Made by a program: the position numbers and the translations under genes. 64,000 bases of DNA from contig MWDY01000176.1 in assembly GCA_002070755.1 (NCBI GenBank), forward strand, positions 1 through 64,000. The letters run 5' to 3'. This document shows positions 27,060 to 35,855 of the stretch, one piece after another. Positions within the stretch are counted from its first letter, which is position 1, and each line of letters begins with the position of its first letter. A model generated the notes under the pieces. The model saw only the letters and a list, made by a program, of their open reading frames with translations. It was not told where the DNA came from and did no database searches. This DNA comes from Spirochaetes bacterium ADurb.Bin110. Lineage in GTDB: Bacteria > Spirochaetota > Spirochaetia > Treponematales > Rectinemataceae.

Positions 27060-27121
27060 TTCTAGGCTTTTTGCCTTGGCTCGCCAGGTCTTTGCACGCT
27101 TTTCTTAAGTTTTTCTCTTAA

Positions 27122-28093
27122 TTGGGGATCCCTGATGCGTTTTTATCCTTTATTTTTTCGCTTGCTGCGATTATAGTTATTGTTATGATGTCTGTAGAAT
27201 CGATGCATGCTGCCGAAGCGCAGATTATCCTTCAGATTCAGACTTTTCTGGGTCTTGGTCTTCGAATTCCCATGACAATTGTATCATTATTTGCATCAGA
27301 AGCTTTCGTGATCGCGATTATTCCCGTTGTATACTGGTGCGTTAATCGCAAAAAAGGGGCTGAACTTGGCCTTCTGGTATTGGCCTCCACTTTCATCAAT
27401 CTCTGGCTCAAGCAAATATTCGGATGGCCCAGGCCTTTCGATATCATTCCAAGCGTAGGGCTTGCAAGCGAATCGAGCTATGGTATGCCTTCGGGCCATT
27501 CTCAGCTGAGCGTCGTTTTTTCCGCCTATATCATACAGTTTTTGCCCAAAAAATGGCGACCTTTCATGCTGATAGGCTTTCCACTGCTGATCGGATTTTC
27601 GAGAATATACCTAGGTGTCCATTTCCTAACCGATGTCCTCGGGGGTTATCTAGTAGGAACTCTCTTTTTTCTCCTGTATAAGTTGGGGGGACCTGCAATT
27701 GAAAAATCGCTCCAAAAAGCCGATCTGCGAATACGCGTCATATTAGCTGCGGCCCTTTCTTTTTTTATGAATCTTATTCTGCCTAAAGAGACAATGATCT
27801 CGGGAGCTTTTCTTGGCGCTGCGCTTGGCTTTACATTTGCGGCCCACCGTCTCGCTTTCGACGAGAACGATAAACTCAAGATCAAGATTTCCCGCTATCT
27901 TGCAGGATTGGTCACTACTGGAATTGTCTACATTGTCCTCAAAATAGCAAGCGATCCTATCAATAGCCTATTAGGCAATAATCAAGAAAACCTTCTCCGC
28001 TTTATTCGCTATGCTCTTGTTGGTGGCTGGGTGAGTTTTGGAGTTCCTTTCTTGTTCTTAAAAGTAGGGCTAGCTCATCGCACCAGCGTGTAA
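27122..28093 (+). CDS. PAP2-family membrane phosphatase
   Basis: 323 residues with eight or so hydrophobic segments. The three PAP2 acid-phosphatase motifs are intact: LKQIFGWPRPF, PSGHS and SRIYLGVHFLTDVLGG. It probably dephosphorylates a lipid phosphate such as undecaprenyl pyrophosphate at the outer face of the inner membrane. C-terminal helices beyond the core are an addition relative to small PAP2 enzymes. The start is a TTG with a poor ribosome site, so the exact N-terminus is uncertain. Its last 19 bases overlap the convergent apbE gene. Confidence 0.85.
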   Translation: MGIPDAFLSFIFSLAAIIVIVMMSVESMHAAEAQIILQIQTFLGLGLRIPMTIVSLFASEAFVIAIIPVVYWCVNRKKGAELGLLVLASTFINLWLKQIFGWPRPFDIIPSVGLASESSYGMPSGHSQLSVVFSAYIIQFLPKKWRPFMLIGFPLLIGFSRIYLGVHFLTDVLGGYLVGTLFFLLYKLGGPAIEKSLQKADLRIRVILAAALSFFMNLILPKETMISGAFLGAALGFTFAAHRLAFDENDKLKIKISRYLAGLVTTGIVYIVLKIASDPINSLLGNNQENLLRFIRYALVGGWVSFGVPFLFLKVGLAHRTSV

Positions 28094-29133
28094 CTCTTAT
28101 CAATCAGCGTGAACACTTTCTCAGCGCCCGGGCTTAAATACACTTTCTTTTCTTTATCGATGAATATCGCATAGGCGTCAGGGAATCGCTTTAATAATTC
28201 CATTCCCTGCTCGATGCCGAGAGCGAAAAGCGAAGTAGAAAGCGCATCAGCATCGATGCTGCTCTTACTAACAATCGAGACCGACATAAGGCCATTATCG
28301 ACAGGGAAGCCCGTCTTTGTGTCCATGATATGATGGTACCACTTGCCATTTTCGATGAAGTAGCGCTCGTAGACGCCGGATGTTACCACGGTCATCTGAG
28401 GGCCTTCCACAATGCCAAGGTAGTCTCCACGCTCTGATTCAGGATTCTGGATTCCGACGCGCCAGGAAGTCTTGTCTTTTTTAGTTCCATATACTAAGAC
28501 ATTGCCGCCAAGATCTATTGCGGCGGCTTTGACCCTTGCCAGCTGTAAAATCTTTTCTACTTCGTCGGCTGCATATCCTTTTGCAATGGCGCCCAGGTCT
28601 AGGCGCATTCCCTGCTTTCTCAAGAAGACCTTATTAGTGGATGCGTCTAGGACGACATCTTGCCAGTCGACCAAGGCTTTAGCAGCCAAGATATCTTTTG
28701 AAGAAGGGACTTTTTCTCCGCTCTCGCCAATATTCCAGAGTTTTACTAATGGGCCTATGCTAGGGTCGAATGCGCCATTGGTGAGCTTGGCATACTCGAT
28801 GGCTTTGGAAATCACGTAAAAGGTGTCGCTCGAAACCTGGACCGCCTCCTTCCCTGACATTTTGTTTATTTTCGAAACCTCCGTCCCTTCTTTGTTCACG
28901 CTCATGCGATCTTCTATTGTTCGCAAGCGCGCAAAGGCTTCGGCTAAGGTAGCGCTGTTCCCTCCTTCCAAAAGCCGGATTGTGCAGAGCGTGCCAAGCG
29001 CAAAATCCGTTTTGCTCAGCTCTTTTGCACATAGACGGGAAAGTCTTGCTCCAATGGCACATGCAAGAACAAAACCAATCACAATAAAATGCCATGAGAA
29101 GAATTTGGAAGATTTTATCTTTGAAGCTTTCAT
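28075..29133 (-). CDS. apbE: FAD:protein FMN transferase (ApbE/Ftp), lipoprotein
   Basis: 352 residues. The N-terminal hydrophobic stretch ends in a lipobox-like VLAC, predicting a lipoprotein as in treponemal Ftp. The ApbE core includes DLGAIAKGYAADEV, AAIDLGGNVLVYG, the metal-site region MDTKTGFPVDNGLMSVSIV and SIDADALSTSLFALG. It attaches FMN to threonines of extracytoplasmic proteins, and RnfG and RnfD, encoded at 58.7-60.4 kb, are expected clients. A dispersed-motif copy (28878-28888) encodes EGTEV. Confidence 0.92.
   Translation of the reverse strand: MKASKIKSSKFFSWHFIVIGFVLACAIGARLSRLCAKELSKTDFALGTLCTIRLLEGGNSATLAEAFARLRTIEDRMSVNKEGTEVSKINKMSGKEAVQVSSDTFYVISKAIEYAKLTNGAFDPSIGPLVKLWNIGESGEKVPSSKDILAAKALVDWQDVVLDASTNKVFLRKQGMRLDLGAIAKGYAADEVEKILQLARVKAAAIDLGGNVLVYGTKKDKTSWRVGIQNPESERGDYLGIVEGPQMTVVTSGVYERYFIENGKWYHHIMDTKTGFPVDNGLMSVSIVSKSSIDADALSTSLFALGIEQGMELLKRFPDAYAIFIDKEKKVYLSPGAEKVFTLIDKSYTLVR
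28878..28888 (+). repeat. Dispersed motif CCTCCGTCCCT, inside apbE
   Basis: Read by apbE as EGTEV in the early part of the enzyme domain. Confidence 0.85.
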
Positions 29134-29209
29134 CCTATTTCATCTTGGGAAATTCCATTTGGCGCGATTTGTCAGGCAGTAATTCCAGCTGGTCCTCACC
29201 ATATAATAC

Positions 29210-29902
29210 TCAGCCAAGTTCTCGGCCTATGGATGTTCTAGGACCATGTCCGGGAAATACAAGCGTGTCCGGCGAAAAAAGCGCAAGTCTTCTTAGGCTG
29301 GCTTCTAGAGCATATATATCCGAATCTGGCCCATCTGTCCTTCCTACCCCATCGCGAAACAATGTATCGCCAGAAATGATGCAGGAACAGTGCGCACCCT
29401 GCTCCCGACTCTCTTCTTCGTAGCCATACGAACCAGCCTTGAGTTCAGGCTCATATAGACAAATAGAACCTCTGCTGTGACCTGGCGTATGAAGCACCTG
29501 CAAGCTCGTACCAGGCACCGTCATGCCATCGGTCAAAAGAATCTCAGGAGCCGGCAGAGGTTTCCAGGATGCACGAAAATAGGATGGGGCTCTAATTGCT
29601 TCGAAAAGCAGGCGGTTCGTTTCCTCGCTTTCTTTTCCAAGATAGCGAGCATCTTCTGGGTGAATGGCAATAGGAAGCTCTGTCCCCCATAGTTCGAAAA
29701 GGTCGGGAATAGCTGCTGTATGATCGAGATGGCCATGTGTTAAAACGATAAAAGAAGGCTTAATTCCCTTATATCGCATAAAATTATCGATTTTCTCAGG
29801 GTCTGCGCCGGGATCTATGAGGAGCATTTTGCCCTCTGATTCAGCGATATAGCAGTTTTCTCCGATTGGCCCTACTTTGAGACGCCAGATTGTCGATGCC
29901 AC
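29210..29902 (-). CDS. MBL-fold metallohydrolase (glyoxalase II-like)
   Basis: 230 residues with the metallo-beta-lactamase metal ligands THGHLDHTA, HTPGHSRGS, ISGDTLF (bridging Asp) and a final FPGHGPRTS. The glyoxalase-II-like short form is common in bacteria and hydrolyses thioesters or related substrates. It lies 6 bases downstream of the DbpA-domain gene and 76 bases upstream of apbE on the same strand, probably one operon. Confidence 0.88.
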   Translation of the reverse strand: MASTIWRLKVGPIGENCYIAESEGKMLLIDPGADPEKIDNFMRYKGIKPSFIVLTHGHLDHTAAIPDLFELWGTELPIAIHPEDARYLGKESEETNRLLFEAIRAPSYFRASWKPLPAPEILLTDGMTVPGTSLQVLHTPGHSRGSICLYEPELKAGSYGYEEESREQGAHCSCIISGDTLFRDGVGRTDGPDSDIYALEASLRRLALFSPDTLVFPGHGPRTSIGRELG

Positions 29903-29908
29903 GTTCTA

Positions 29909-30550
29909 TTACCCTTTGGAAGAGGTTTTCGCGCGCTTCTTAGCTGGCTTTATCTCGAGAGCATGGCCATTCAGTTCTGCACCATTCATTGCTGTAATCA
30001 CTTTCTGAGCTTCCTCCGCTGGCACTTCTACAAATGAATATTTTTCGAGCAGGTGCACACGGCCAATTGCATCGAGCGATAGGCCTGTGCGCTCTGCGAT
30101 CTTATTTCTCAGGTCCTGAGGTCTTAGGTGGTGCCGTTTCCCCATGGAGACAAAAAGAGATACTGTCTCCTGCGATGGAAGCTCTTTCATTGAGGATAGT
30201 GGACCAGAAGAGATTGCGCTGGAAGGCGCGCCTTTAATTGATTCTGCTGCGGAAGGAGTCCCCATAGATAAGCCTTTCCCCTGTTCGCGACTTGCCTTTT
30301 GAGGATATGTTTTTGGGGGCGATGTTTTTTGCTGTGGCTTTGCTCTGGATAGGCCTGCGGCGCGAAGAATCATGAGTGCTGCAGCGTAGGAGCGCAGATG
30401 GAAAGGTACTTTTCTTCTGAATGCTCTGCGAACATCTTCGAGGAGTTTCGGGTCCTGCGGATGTCTGAGTTCATCGAGCAGGCCATCGAGAAAGGCTTTT
30501 AGAGCTTTTTCGTTAAATCTGGAGGCTGCAGCATCACTATTGTCCGGCAC
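29909..30550 (-). CDS. DbpA RNA-binding domain protein
   Basis: 213 residues. The last 75 (LFVSMGKRHHLRPQDLRNKIAER onward through the FVEVPAEEAQKVI segment) form a DbpA/CsdA C-terminal RNA-recognition domain without an attached helicase. The first 65 residues are helical and the middle is a low-complexity Lys/Pro/Ser linker. Stand-alone proteins of this arrangement are seen in spirochaetes. It probably binds structured RNA, perhaps rRNA; the partner is unknown. Confidence 0.8.
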   Translation of the reverse strand: MPDNSDAAASRFNEKALKAFLDGLLDELRHPQDPKLLEDVRRAFRRKVPFHLRSYAAALMILRAAGLSRAKPQQKTSPPKTYPQKASREQGKGLSMGTPSAAESIKGAPSSAISSGPLSSMKELPSQETVSLFVSMGKRHHLRPQDLRNKIAERTGLSLDAIGRVHLLEKYSFVEVPAEEAQKVITAMNGAELNGHALEIKPAKKRAKTSSKG

Positions 30551-30709
30551 GAATCAACTCCTGCTATATGATGAAATAATGTCTTATATGCGCTAATATA
30601 CTTCAGTTTTCGCCACTATGTAAACTATAGTATTAAAAACTATAGACAAGAAAGCCTCGCTGCATAACAATATGGGAAAGTTCTATAAACTTTAAAATGA
30701 TGAGGAAAT

Positions 30710-32236
30710 ATGGATAAAAACAACAGGCCAAAGATTTGCCTCTGTATGACGGGAAAGACAATCGAAGATGACCTGCGCGTCCTCGACCAATATCGTTCCG
30801 TCGTAGATTGTGTCGAATTACGCGCTGATTGCTTAGATCCAAGTGAACGGTTCTTCATTCGCGACTTTCCTGAAAAAGCCGGCCTCCCTTGCATTCTAAC
30901 GATAAGGCGATTGAAGGATGGTGGTAAGTTTGAAGATGGAGAGGGTGTCCGACTTGTTCTCATAGCAAGGGCGTTGTCCTTTCCAAAGCCCGACGCTCGA
31001 GCCAATTATGCATATGTTGATCTTGAAGATGATTTCAGGGCACCTGTCGTCGAAGAAGCCTGTCGCACCTTCGGAACTCGTATTATTCGCTCTCGCCATT
31101 ATCTCGATGGAATGCCAGACAGTCTCGATGCTGCTTATGAGGAGCTGACTTTTGAAGAAGACGAAATACCCAGGCTCACCGTAAACCCTCAGAACAGCGA
31201 AGATTTCATCCGTTTTCTAGAATGGTGTCTTCAAAAACCAAAGTGTGATCAACTTCTTATAGCTAGCGGAGCTTATGGTATAGCCTCGCGCATTCTATCA
31301 TGGCGTCTTGGCTCATTATGGACTTATGCGAGTCCTCTGCGGGGTGGAATGGAGGCTGCTGCGCCAGGTCATATCGACCCCTTCGATCTTATCAATATCT
31401 ATAATTTCGACCTTGTCGATAACGATACGATTATTTACACGCTCATGGGCCAAAACTCTATCGCTCAATCGCTCTCGCCATACCTGCACAACAGCGCATT
31501 CAGAAAAATGGGCAAGAATGCTCTTCTTATTCCGACACCTGTTGACAGCTGTATCGATGGGCTAAAGATGCTCGAAATACTTGGAGGCAAAGGAGCGGCA
31601 ATCACGGTCCCATTCAAGCAAGATATTTTGCCATATCTTTCTTTCCATTCTACTGATGTGCAGCTTATAGGCGCCTGCAATACACTTGTGTGGCGCGACT
31701 CGGGATGGGCGGGCTATAACACCGATGCCGATGGCTTCGAGCGCAGCCTTTTGGAATTCCTTGGCAAACAAGATATTTCTGGGTGTAAGGCGACAATTAT
31801 TGGTGCAGGGGGTGCGGCTAAATCGGTCGCTCTTTCTCTGTTTAGAATGGGAGCCAGGGGGCTCGTTCTCAATAGAACGTATAGCATCGCCCGCGATCTA
31901 GCACGAAAATACAACTTTTTGTATGGTCATCTCGACGACAGGGCCATCGATCTCATCTTGGAACATTCCGATTTAATTGTACAAGCCACAAGTGTCGGCA
32001 TGGAGAATGAAGGCGATCCTATCAGTTTTTATGAGTTCAAAGGCTCCGAAGCTGTTTTCGATTTAATCTATTATCCTGTTAAGACCCTGTTTCTAAAACG
32101 AGCCGAGGCTGCAGGCTGTAGAACCATGAATGGGTTCAAAATGCTTTGCTACCAGGCAGCTGGTCAATATAAGCTCTGGATGGGAGAACCTCCACCTCAA
32201 ATATACTCTCAACTCGAACAGCCAGAGCAATTATAG
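30710..32236 (+). CDS. AroD-AroE fusion: type I 3-dehydroquinate dehydratase plus shikimate dehydrogenase
   Basis: 508 residues. Residues 1-235 are a type I dehydroquinase: VELRADCLD (Glu36, Arg38), catalytic His130 in SRHYLDG, and ASPLRGGMEAAAPGHI. By eye the Schiff-base lysine aligns with Arg155 in PRLTVNPQ, an important oddity. Residues 240-500 are shikimate dehydrogenase: SIAQSLSPYLHN, AITVPFK with the catalytic Lys, GACNTLV, GYNTDADG, and GAGGAAKS for NADP. The fusion would carry out two consecutive chorismate-pathway steps. GAGGAAAT precedes the ATG. Confidence 0.88.
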   Translation: MDKNNRPKICLCMTGKTIEDDLRVLDQYRSVVDCVELRADCLDPSERFFIRDFPEKAGLPCILTIRRLKDGGKFEDGEGVRLVLIARALSFPKPDARANYAYVDLEDDFRAPVVEEACRTFGTRIIRSRHYLDGMPDSLDAAYEELTFEEDEIPRLTVNPQNSEDFIRFLEWCLQKPKCDQLLIASGAYGIASRILSWRLGSLWTYASPLRGGMEAAAPGHIDPFDLINIYNFDLVDNDTIIYTLMGQNSIAQSLSPYLHNSAFRKMGKNALLIPTPVDSCIDGLKMLEILGGKGAAITVPFKQDILPYLSFHSTDVQLIGACNTLVWRDSGWAGYNTDADGFERSLLEFLGKQDISGCKATIIGAGGAAKSVALSLFRMGARGLVLNRTYSIARDLARKYNFLYGHLDDRAIDLILEHSDLIVQATSVGMENEGDPISFYEFKGSEAVFDLIYYPVKTLFLKRAEAAGCRTMNGFKMLCYQAAGQYKLWMGEPPPQIYSQLEQPEQL

Positions 32237-32310
32237 ATCGATCAGTAGTATATACAGTTATCGAGGCAGGCAAGGATTCATTCTTATATAGCATTTTATA
32301 GGAGGCATAA

Positions 32311-33186
32311 ATGCCCAAGTCTGCATTTGTCGCGATCGTCGGCAGGCCTTCTGTCGGCAAATCTACGTTGCTGAATGCACTATGTGGAGCAAAGGTTTCT
32401 ATAGTCAGCTCCGTCCCCCAAACAACACGCAATGCGATTCGTGGCATAATGACCCGGCCTCAGGGACAACTCATTTTTGTGGATACGCCAGGCTATCATC
32501 TCTCGGACAAGAAGCTCAATCTGAGGCTTAGAGAGGTTGTTCTTCAATCCCTGTCAGAAGTAGATCTTATCATCTATGTCTTGGATGCGACTCGGGAGCC
32601 AGGCAAGGAAGAAGAGGCAATAGCAGGGCTTCTTTCGAAAGAAACCAACCGAACAGTTATCGCCATTAATAAAATCGACAATCCCGAAGCCAGGCCTTTA
32701 TTGATCGAAGAGTTCGTGATACCTCGCCTTCTTGGAGCAAAGCGCGTTTCCATTTCTGCTGTCGAAAAAACAAATCTCGAATCCTTGATCGAGATACTGT
32801 TTTCCCTCGCCCCCGAAGGGCCTTTTTGGTATCCAGAGGATATCTACACCGATCAGGAACCTGTTTTCCGCATCGGAGAGCTCATTAGAGAAAAGGCTAT
32901 TCTCAATACATACCAGGAATTGCCACATGCTATCGCGGTAGAATATCGCGAATCATCAAAACGTGCAGATGGAGTCCTTTTTGCTCGCTTTGATATTCTT
33001 GTAGAGAGAGATTCCCAGAAAGCCATAGTGATAGGGCGCCAGGGCTCGATCATAAAACGCATTCGGGAAGAAGCAGAGGCTGATCTCAAGGAACTCTTCG
33101 ATTATCCAATAAAGCTGCAACTGCAAGTTAAGGTGGACCCTGATTGGAGAAAGAGCGATTCGAGGCTTTCGCGCATAATCTTTTAA
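32311..33186 (+). CDS. era: GTPase Era
   Basis: 291 residues: G1 GRPSVGKST, switch region SSVPQTTRN, G3 DTPGYH, G4 NKID, and a C-terminal KH domain with VIGRQGSIIKRIREEA. Era assists 16S rRNA maturation and 30S assembly. GGAGG precedes the ATG. A dispersed-motif core match (32409-32418) spells SSVPQ at the universally conserved PQTTR effector loop, where the preceding residues vary in the family. Confidence 0.95.
   Translation: MPKSAFVAIVGRPSVGKSTLLNALCGAKVSIVSSVPQTTRNAIRGIMTRPQGQLIFVDTPGYHLSDKKLNLRLREVVLQSLSEVDLIIYVLDATREPGKEEEAIAGLLSKETNRTVIAINKIDNPEARPLLIEEFVIPRLLGAKRVSISAVEKTNLESLIEILFSLAPEGPFWYPEDIYTDQEPVFRIGELIREKAILNTYQELPHAIAVEYRESSKRADGVLFARFDILVERDSQKAIVIGRQGSIIKRIREEAEADLKELFDYPIKLQLQVKVDPDWRKSDSRLSRIIF
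32409..32418 (+). repeat. Dispersed motif (G)CTCCGTCCCC, inside era
   Basis: A nine-base core match in codons for SSVPQ; the proline is protein-conserved, the rest is not. Confidence 0.65.
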
Positions 33187-33243
33187 TATTTCGAGATTTG
33201 AATATTTTGATTGCAACTATTGCGCTGACGTATCTCTATCGCA

Positions 33244-33816
33244 TCATAGTGGCAACACCTTCTTATATTGGATATCGAATCCTTCTATTCCCTCAGAAAA
33301 GATTTCATAAAAAGTCCTCTCTGCCAGCGGAAATACCTTCTCGTTAAGAATTTCGAGCTGCTCCGGATCGAATGGCGATAGCACATACCCTGCAACATCA
33401 TCGTGTTCAGGTCTTCCAATACCGAAGCGAAGCCTCCAGAAGTCCCTTGTGCCTAAGTGCTTCTCCAACGAGCGCAAGCCATTATGTCCACCAAGACCAC
33501 CAGAAAATTTGTACCCAAAGGCACCAAAGGGCATCTCGAGCTCATCATGGACAATGAGTATTTCATCCATTCCTAATTTATAGAAATGAATGGCTTCCTC
33601 GACGCTCTCGCCAGATAAATTCATAAAAGTATGTGGCTTCAAAAAATAAACGGTGGTTGAGCCCAATTCCATTTGCCCAAACTGCCCTTTGAACTTTGCA
33701 CTCCAGCGCAGTTCCGAGGTTATGCGCATCGAATCGAGAAAAAGCCAAGCCACATTATGTCTATGAAAACGATATTCCTTTCCCTGATTTCCAAGGAATA
33801 CACATAATTTTATCAT
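33244..33816 (-). CDS. pth: Peptidyl-tRNA hydrolase
   Basis: 190 residues: N-terminal FLGNQGKEYRFHRHNVAWLFLD with the catalytic His, FLKPHTFMNLSGESV, VHDELEMPFG (Asp) and GGLGGHNGLRS. It releases peptides from tRNA after ribosome drop-off. It overlaps the upstream PHP gene by 4 bases, so the two are cotranscribed and translationally coupled. Confidence 0.94.
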   Translation of the reverse strand: MIKLCVFLGNQGKEYRFHRHNVAWLFLDSMRITSELRWSAKFKGQFGQMELGSTTVYFLKPHTFMNLSGESVEEAIHFYKLGMDEILIVHDELEMPFGAFGYKFSGGLGGHNGLRSLEKHLGTRDFWRLRFGIGRPEHDDVAGYVLSPFDPEQLEILNEKVFPLAERTFYEIFSEGIEGFDIQYKKVLPL

Positions 33817-34733
33817 GATATGCTCTTTCTTTGTGGGAAGCCATCGAAAGGCCCCTTGAATTTCATAATCGTATGCTTGCCAGAACCCGGCCCATGGCAG
33901 TCAGAACCATAGGTGAAGAAGAAGCCCTGTGGTTTTGCTATTTCTCTTAGCTGTTCGTTGAACCTCGCACTCTTGAATTCACTGTTGTACCAGTAGAGCT
34001 CCACCCCATCCACTCCTGCATGCCTAAACCATGCAAGAAGAAGTCGCAATTTTTCAGCCTCTTTTTGAAGCAGAGGAAGTTCATCATCCCAGATATGGCC
34101 AAGATGAGGAATCACCACAAAACCTCCGTCCCCATGCACCGCTTTTACTACAGTTGCAACATCTGGTTTGTCGAGCTTGAATTTTTTAAAAAGCCCACCC
34201 ACGAAAAATTTCTTCTTGAATTCCTTGTAATTCATCTCTGGCCTAATACAGCGATGCGCTTTCAAATAAAGGAACAAATCTACCTTGCTCCACGAAATCT
34301 TGCGAGCGAGCTCTTCATCGAAATCAAGGCCTGTCTTATCTCTAAAAAGGTCCTGAAAAGAAAGCCCCTTGTCTGGATATAGTTCTTGAGCCGATTTGAT
34401 GAAGAATTCTAGCCGTGCTCTTCGCTGCTCAAGCGATTCTTGAAGGATACACTTGGTCGAGAGAATCGAAGAATTGAGATCGGCCTCCGGGAAATAGGCC
34501 AAGAGCTCGCTCTTGTACTCAATCCGTGGCTCATATATGTCTATTTCGCAAGCTGGAATTGCCTTTAGCGATCTTGCTTCGCAGGCTCGGATAAATCGCT
34601 CCGTGCCACCCATAGTATCGTGGTCGGTCAAAGCCACAATATCCAGACCAGCCCGAGCTGCTTCCAAGGCAATATCTTCTGGCCAGGACATTCCATCTGA
34701 AAAGCGAGAGTGCAGATGCAAGTTCGAGAGCAT
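33813..34733 (-). CDS. PHP-domain metal-dependent phosphoesterase
   Basis: 306 residues; the N-terminal PHP signature NLHLHSRFSDGMSWPEDIA and LTDHDTMGGTERF supply the metal His and Asp residues, and the C-terminal GSDCHGPG supplies a further ligand. YciV/RNase AM-like family members hydrolyse 3',5'-bisphosphonucleotides or trim RNA ends; the substrate here is unproven. A dispersed-motif copy (34123-34133) encodes GDGGF beside the conserved VVIPHLGH. Confidence 0.85.
   Translation of the reverse strand: MLSNLHLHSRFSDGMSWPEDIALEAARAGLDIVALTDHDTMGGTERFIRACEARSLKAIPACEIDIYEPRIEYKSELLAYFPEADLNSSILSTKCILQESLEQRRARLEFFIKSAQELYPDKGLSFQDLFRDKTGLDFDEELARKISWSKVDLFLYLKAHRCIRPEMNYKEFKKKFFVGGLFKKFKLDKPDVATVVKAVHGDGGFVVIPHLGHIWDDELPLLQKEAEKLRLLLAWFRHAGVDGVELYWYNSEFKSARFNEQLREIAKPQGFFFTYGSDCHGPGSGKHTIMKFKGPFDGFPQRKSIS
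34123..34133 (+). repeat. Dispersed motif CCTCCGTCCCC, inside the PHP gene
   Basis: Read as GDGGF on the minus strand. It is the last copy before an 18-kb motif-free stretch around the origin. Confidence 0.85.
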
Positions 34734-34801
34734 TTGACGCTAGTATACAATATTGGAATTTGCCCTTCCATAGACAAAGGCATATCGATTAGAATGAAAA
34801 T

Positions 34802-35719
34802 ATGTTTCAACTGACAGATGCCATTCTGGAGCGAATTATCTTCGCCATGGAGGATCAGTCGAAAAAGCTGCTCATAGATATGGAAACAGGTGATCTCATA
34901 GACAAGATTACTATCGAGAACGAAGATTCATCAGAGCTATATTCCGAAATGGCCCAGAGATTTGTAGAACCGCCTTCATGGGATTCCCGCCGCGGTTTCT
35001 CGATTCTTGAAGCTTTCGCTGCAACGGTCACTTCACCGCCCCATCTAAAGATGGAGCTAAATGCGGCGCTAAGAAGGGGCAAAGGAGTCTTCAAACAATT
35101 CCGTCAAGTATTATCCAATGATCAGGAGCTATTCAAACGTTATCAAGAATTCAAGCTCGCGGCCATGCGTCCCATTGTGGAGAGATGGCTAGAAGCGCTC
35201 CAGGAGGGAGAAAAACTGACAGCTCTCAAGGAGGAGCCAGAGGATCTGCGAGATATAATCGCTTCCGATATCGACTTCATAGTATCAAGCCTTGATGAAA
35301 TTGCTTTCAAACTAGAATCCTATATCAATTATTGTATAGAAGAATCCTTCGGATCTTTGCCCATAGCTGTCAAGATGAGAGCCCTTTCGGACTTGTTGGG
35401 GCTTGTAAGAACAGATAATGACTCAGTGCATATAGCTATGGGAACGATCGATGGTGTATCACCTTTGATAGCAGGCCTGTTTTCACTTCAAGCTTATAAA
35501 GGCTCACCTATATGTGTTGTACACGGTGTATTTGGAACAAAAGAAAGTGCAATGCTGGATTTAGAATGGCCTCTTCTCGAATGCATTTCCGAATATTGTA
35601 TTGAGATCGGAGCAACACAGATATCGCTCGAAGGGCCTTTTTTTTCTTTATCTTTATGCGATAACGCTCTGGAGCATGGATTCTCTCGCTCGGGCACCAT
35701 TTTCCATAAGGATCTTTGA
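34802..35719 (+). CDS. UPF0158-like protein with an additional C-terminal domain
   Basis: 305 residues. Residues 1-150 fit the UPF0158 pattern: LLIDMETGDLID, FVEPPSWDSRRGFSILEAFA, LNAALRRGKGVFKQFRQVL, then RYQEFKL. The remaining 150 residues contain a mixed alpha/beta region with VVHGVFGTKESAM that could be a divergent acetyltransferase-like fold, but catalytic residues are not recognisable. The function of UPF0158 is unknown. The ribosome site is weak. It is divergent from the PHP-pth operon. Confidence 0.65.
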   Translation: MFQLTDAILERIIFAMEDQSKKLLIDMETGDLIDKITIENEDSSELYSEMAQRFVEPPSWDSRRGFSILEAFAATVTSPPHLKMELNAALRRGKGVFKQFRQVLSNDQELFKRYQEFKLAAMRPIVERWLEALQEGEKLTALKEEPEDLRDIIASDIDFIVSSLDEIAFKLESYINYCIEESFGSLPIAVKMRALSDLLGLVRTDNDSVHIAMGTIDGVSPLIAGLFSLQAYKGSPICVVHGVFGTKESAMLDLEWPLLECISEYCIEIGATQISLEGPFFSLSLCDNALEHGFSRSGTIFHKDL

Positions 35720-35855
35720 CAATAGTGACAATTTTAGCAAAAATGTAAAATAAAAGCCTGTGAGGAGATGGCCAAGAAATATGGCTAAGAAAAAAGGCTA
35801 GGAGCCGCAATGGCAGATAGATGTCAATCAGATATGCTGCCCAATAGGAGGAATT

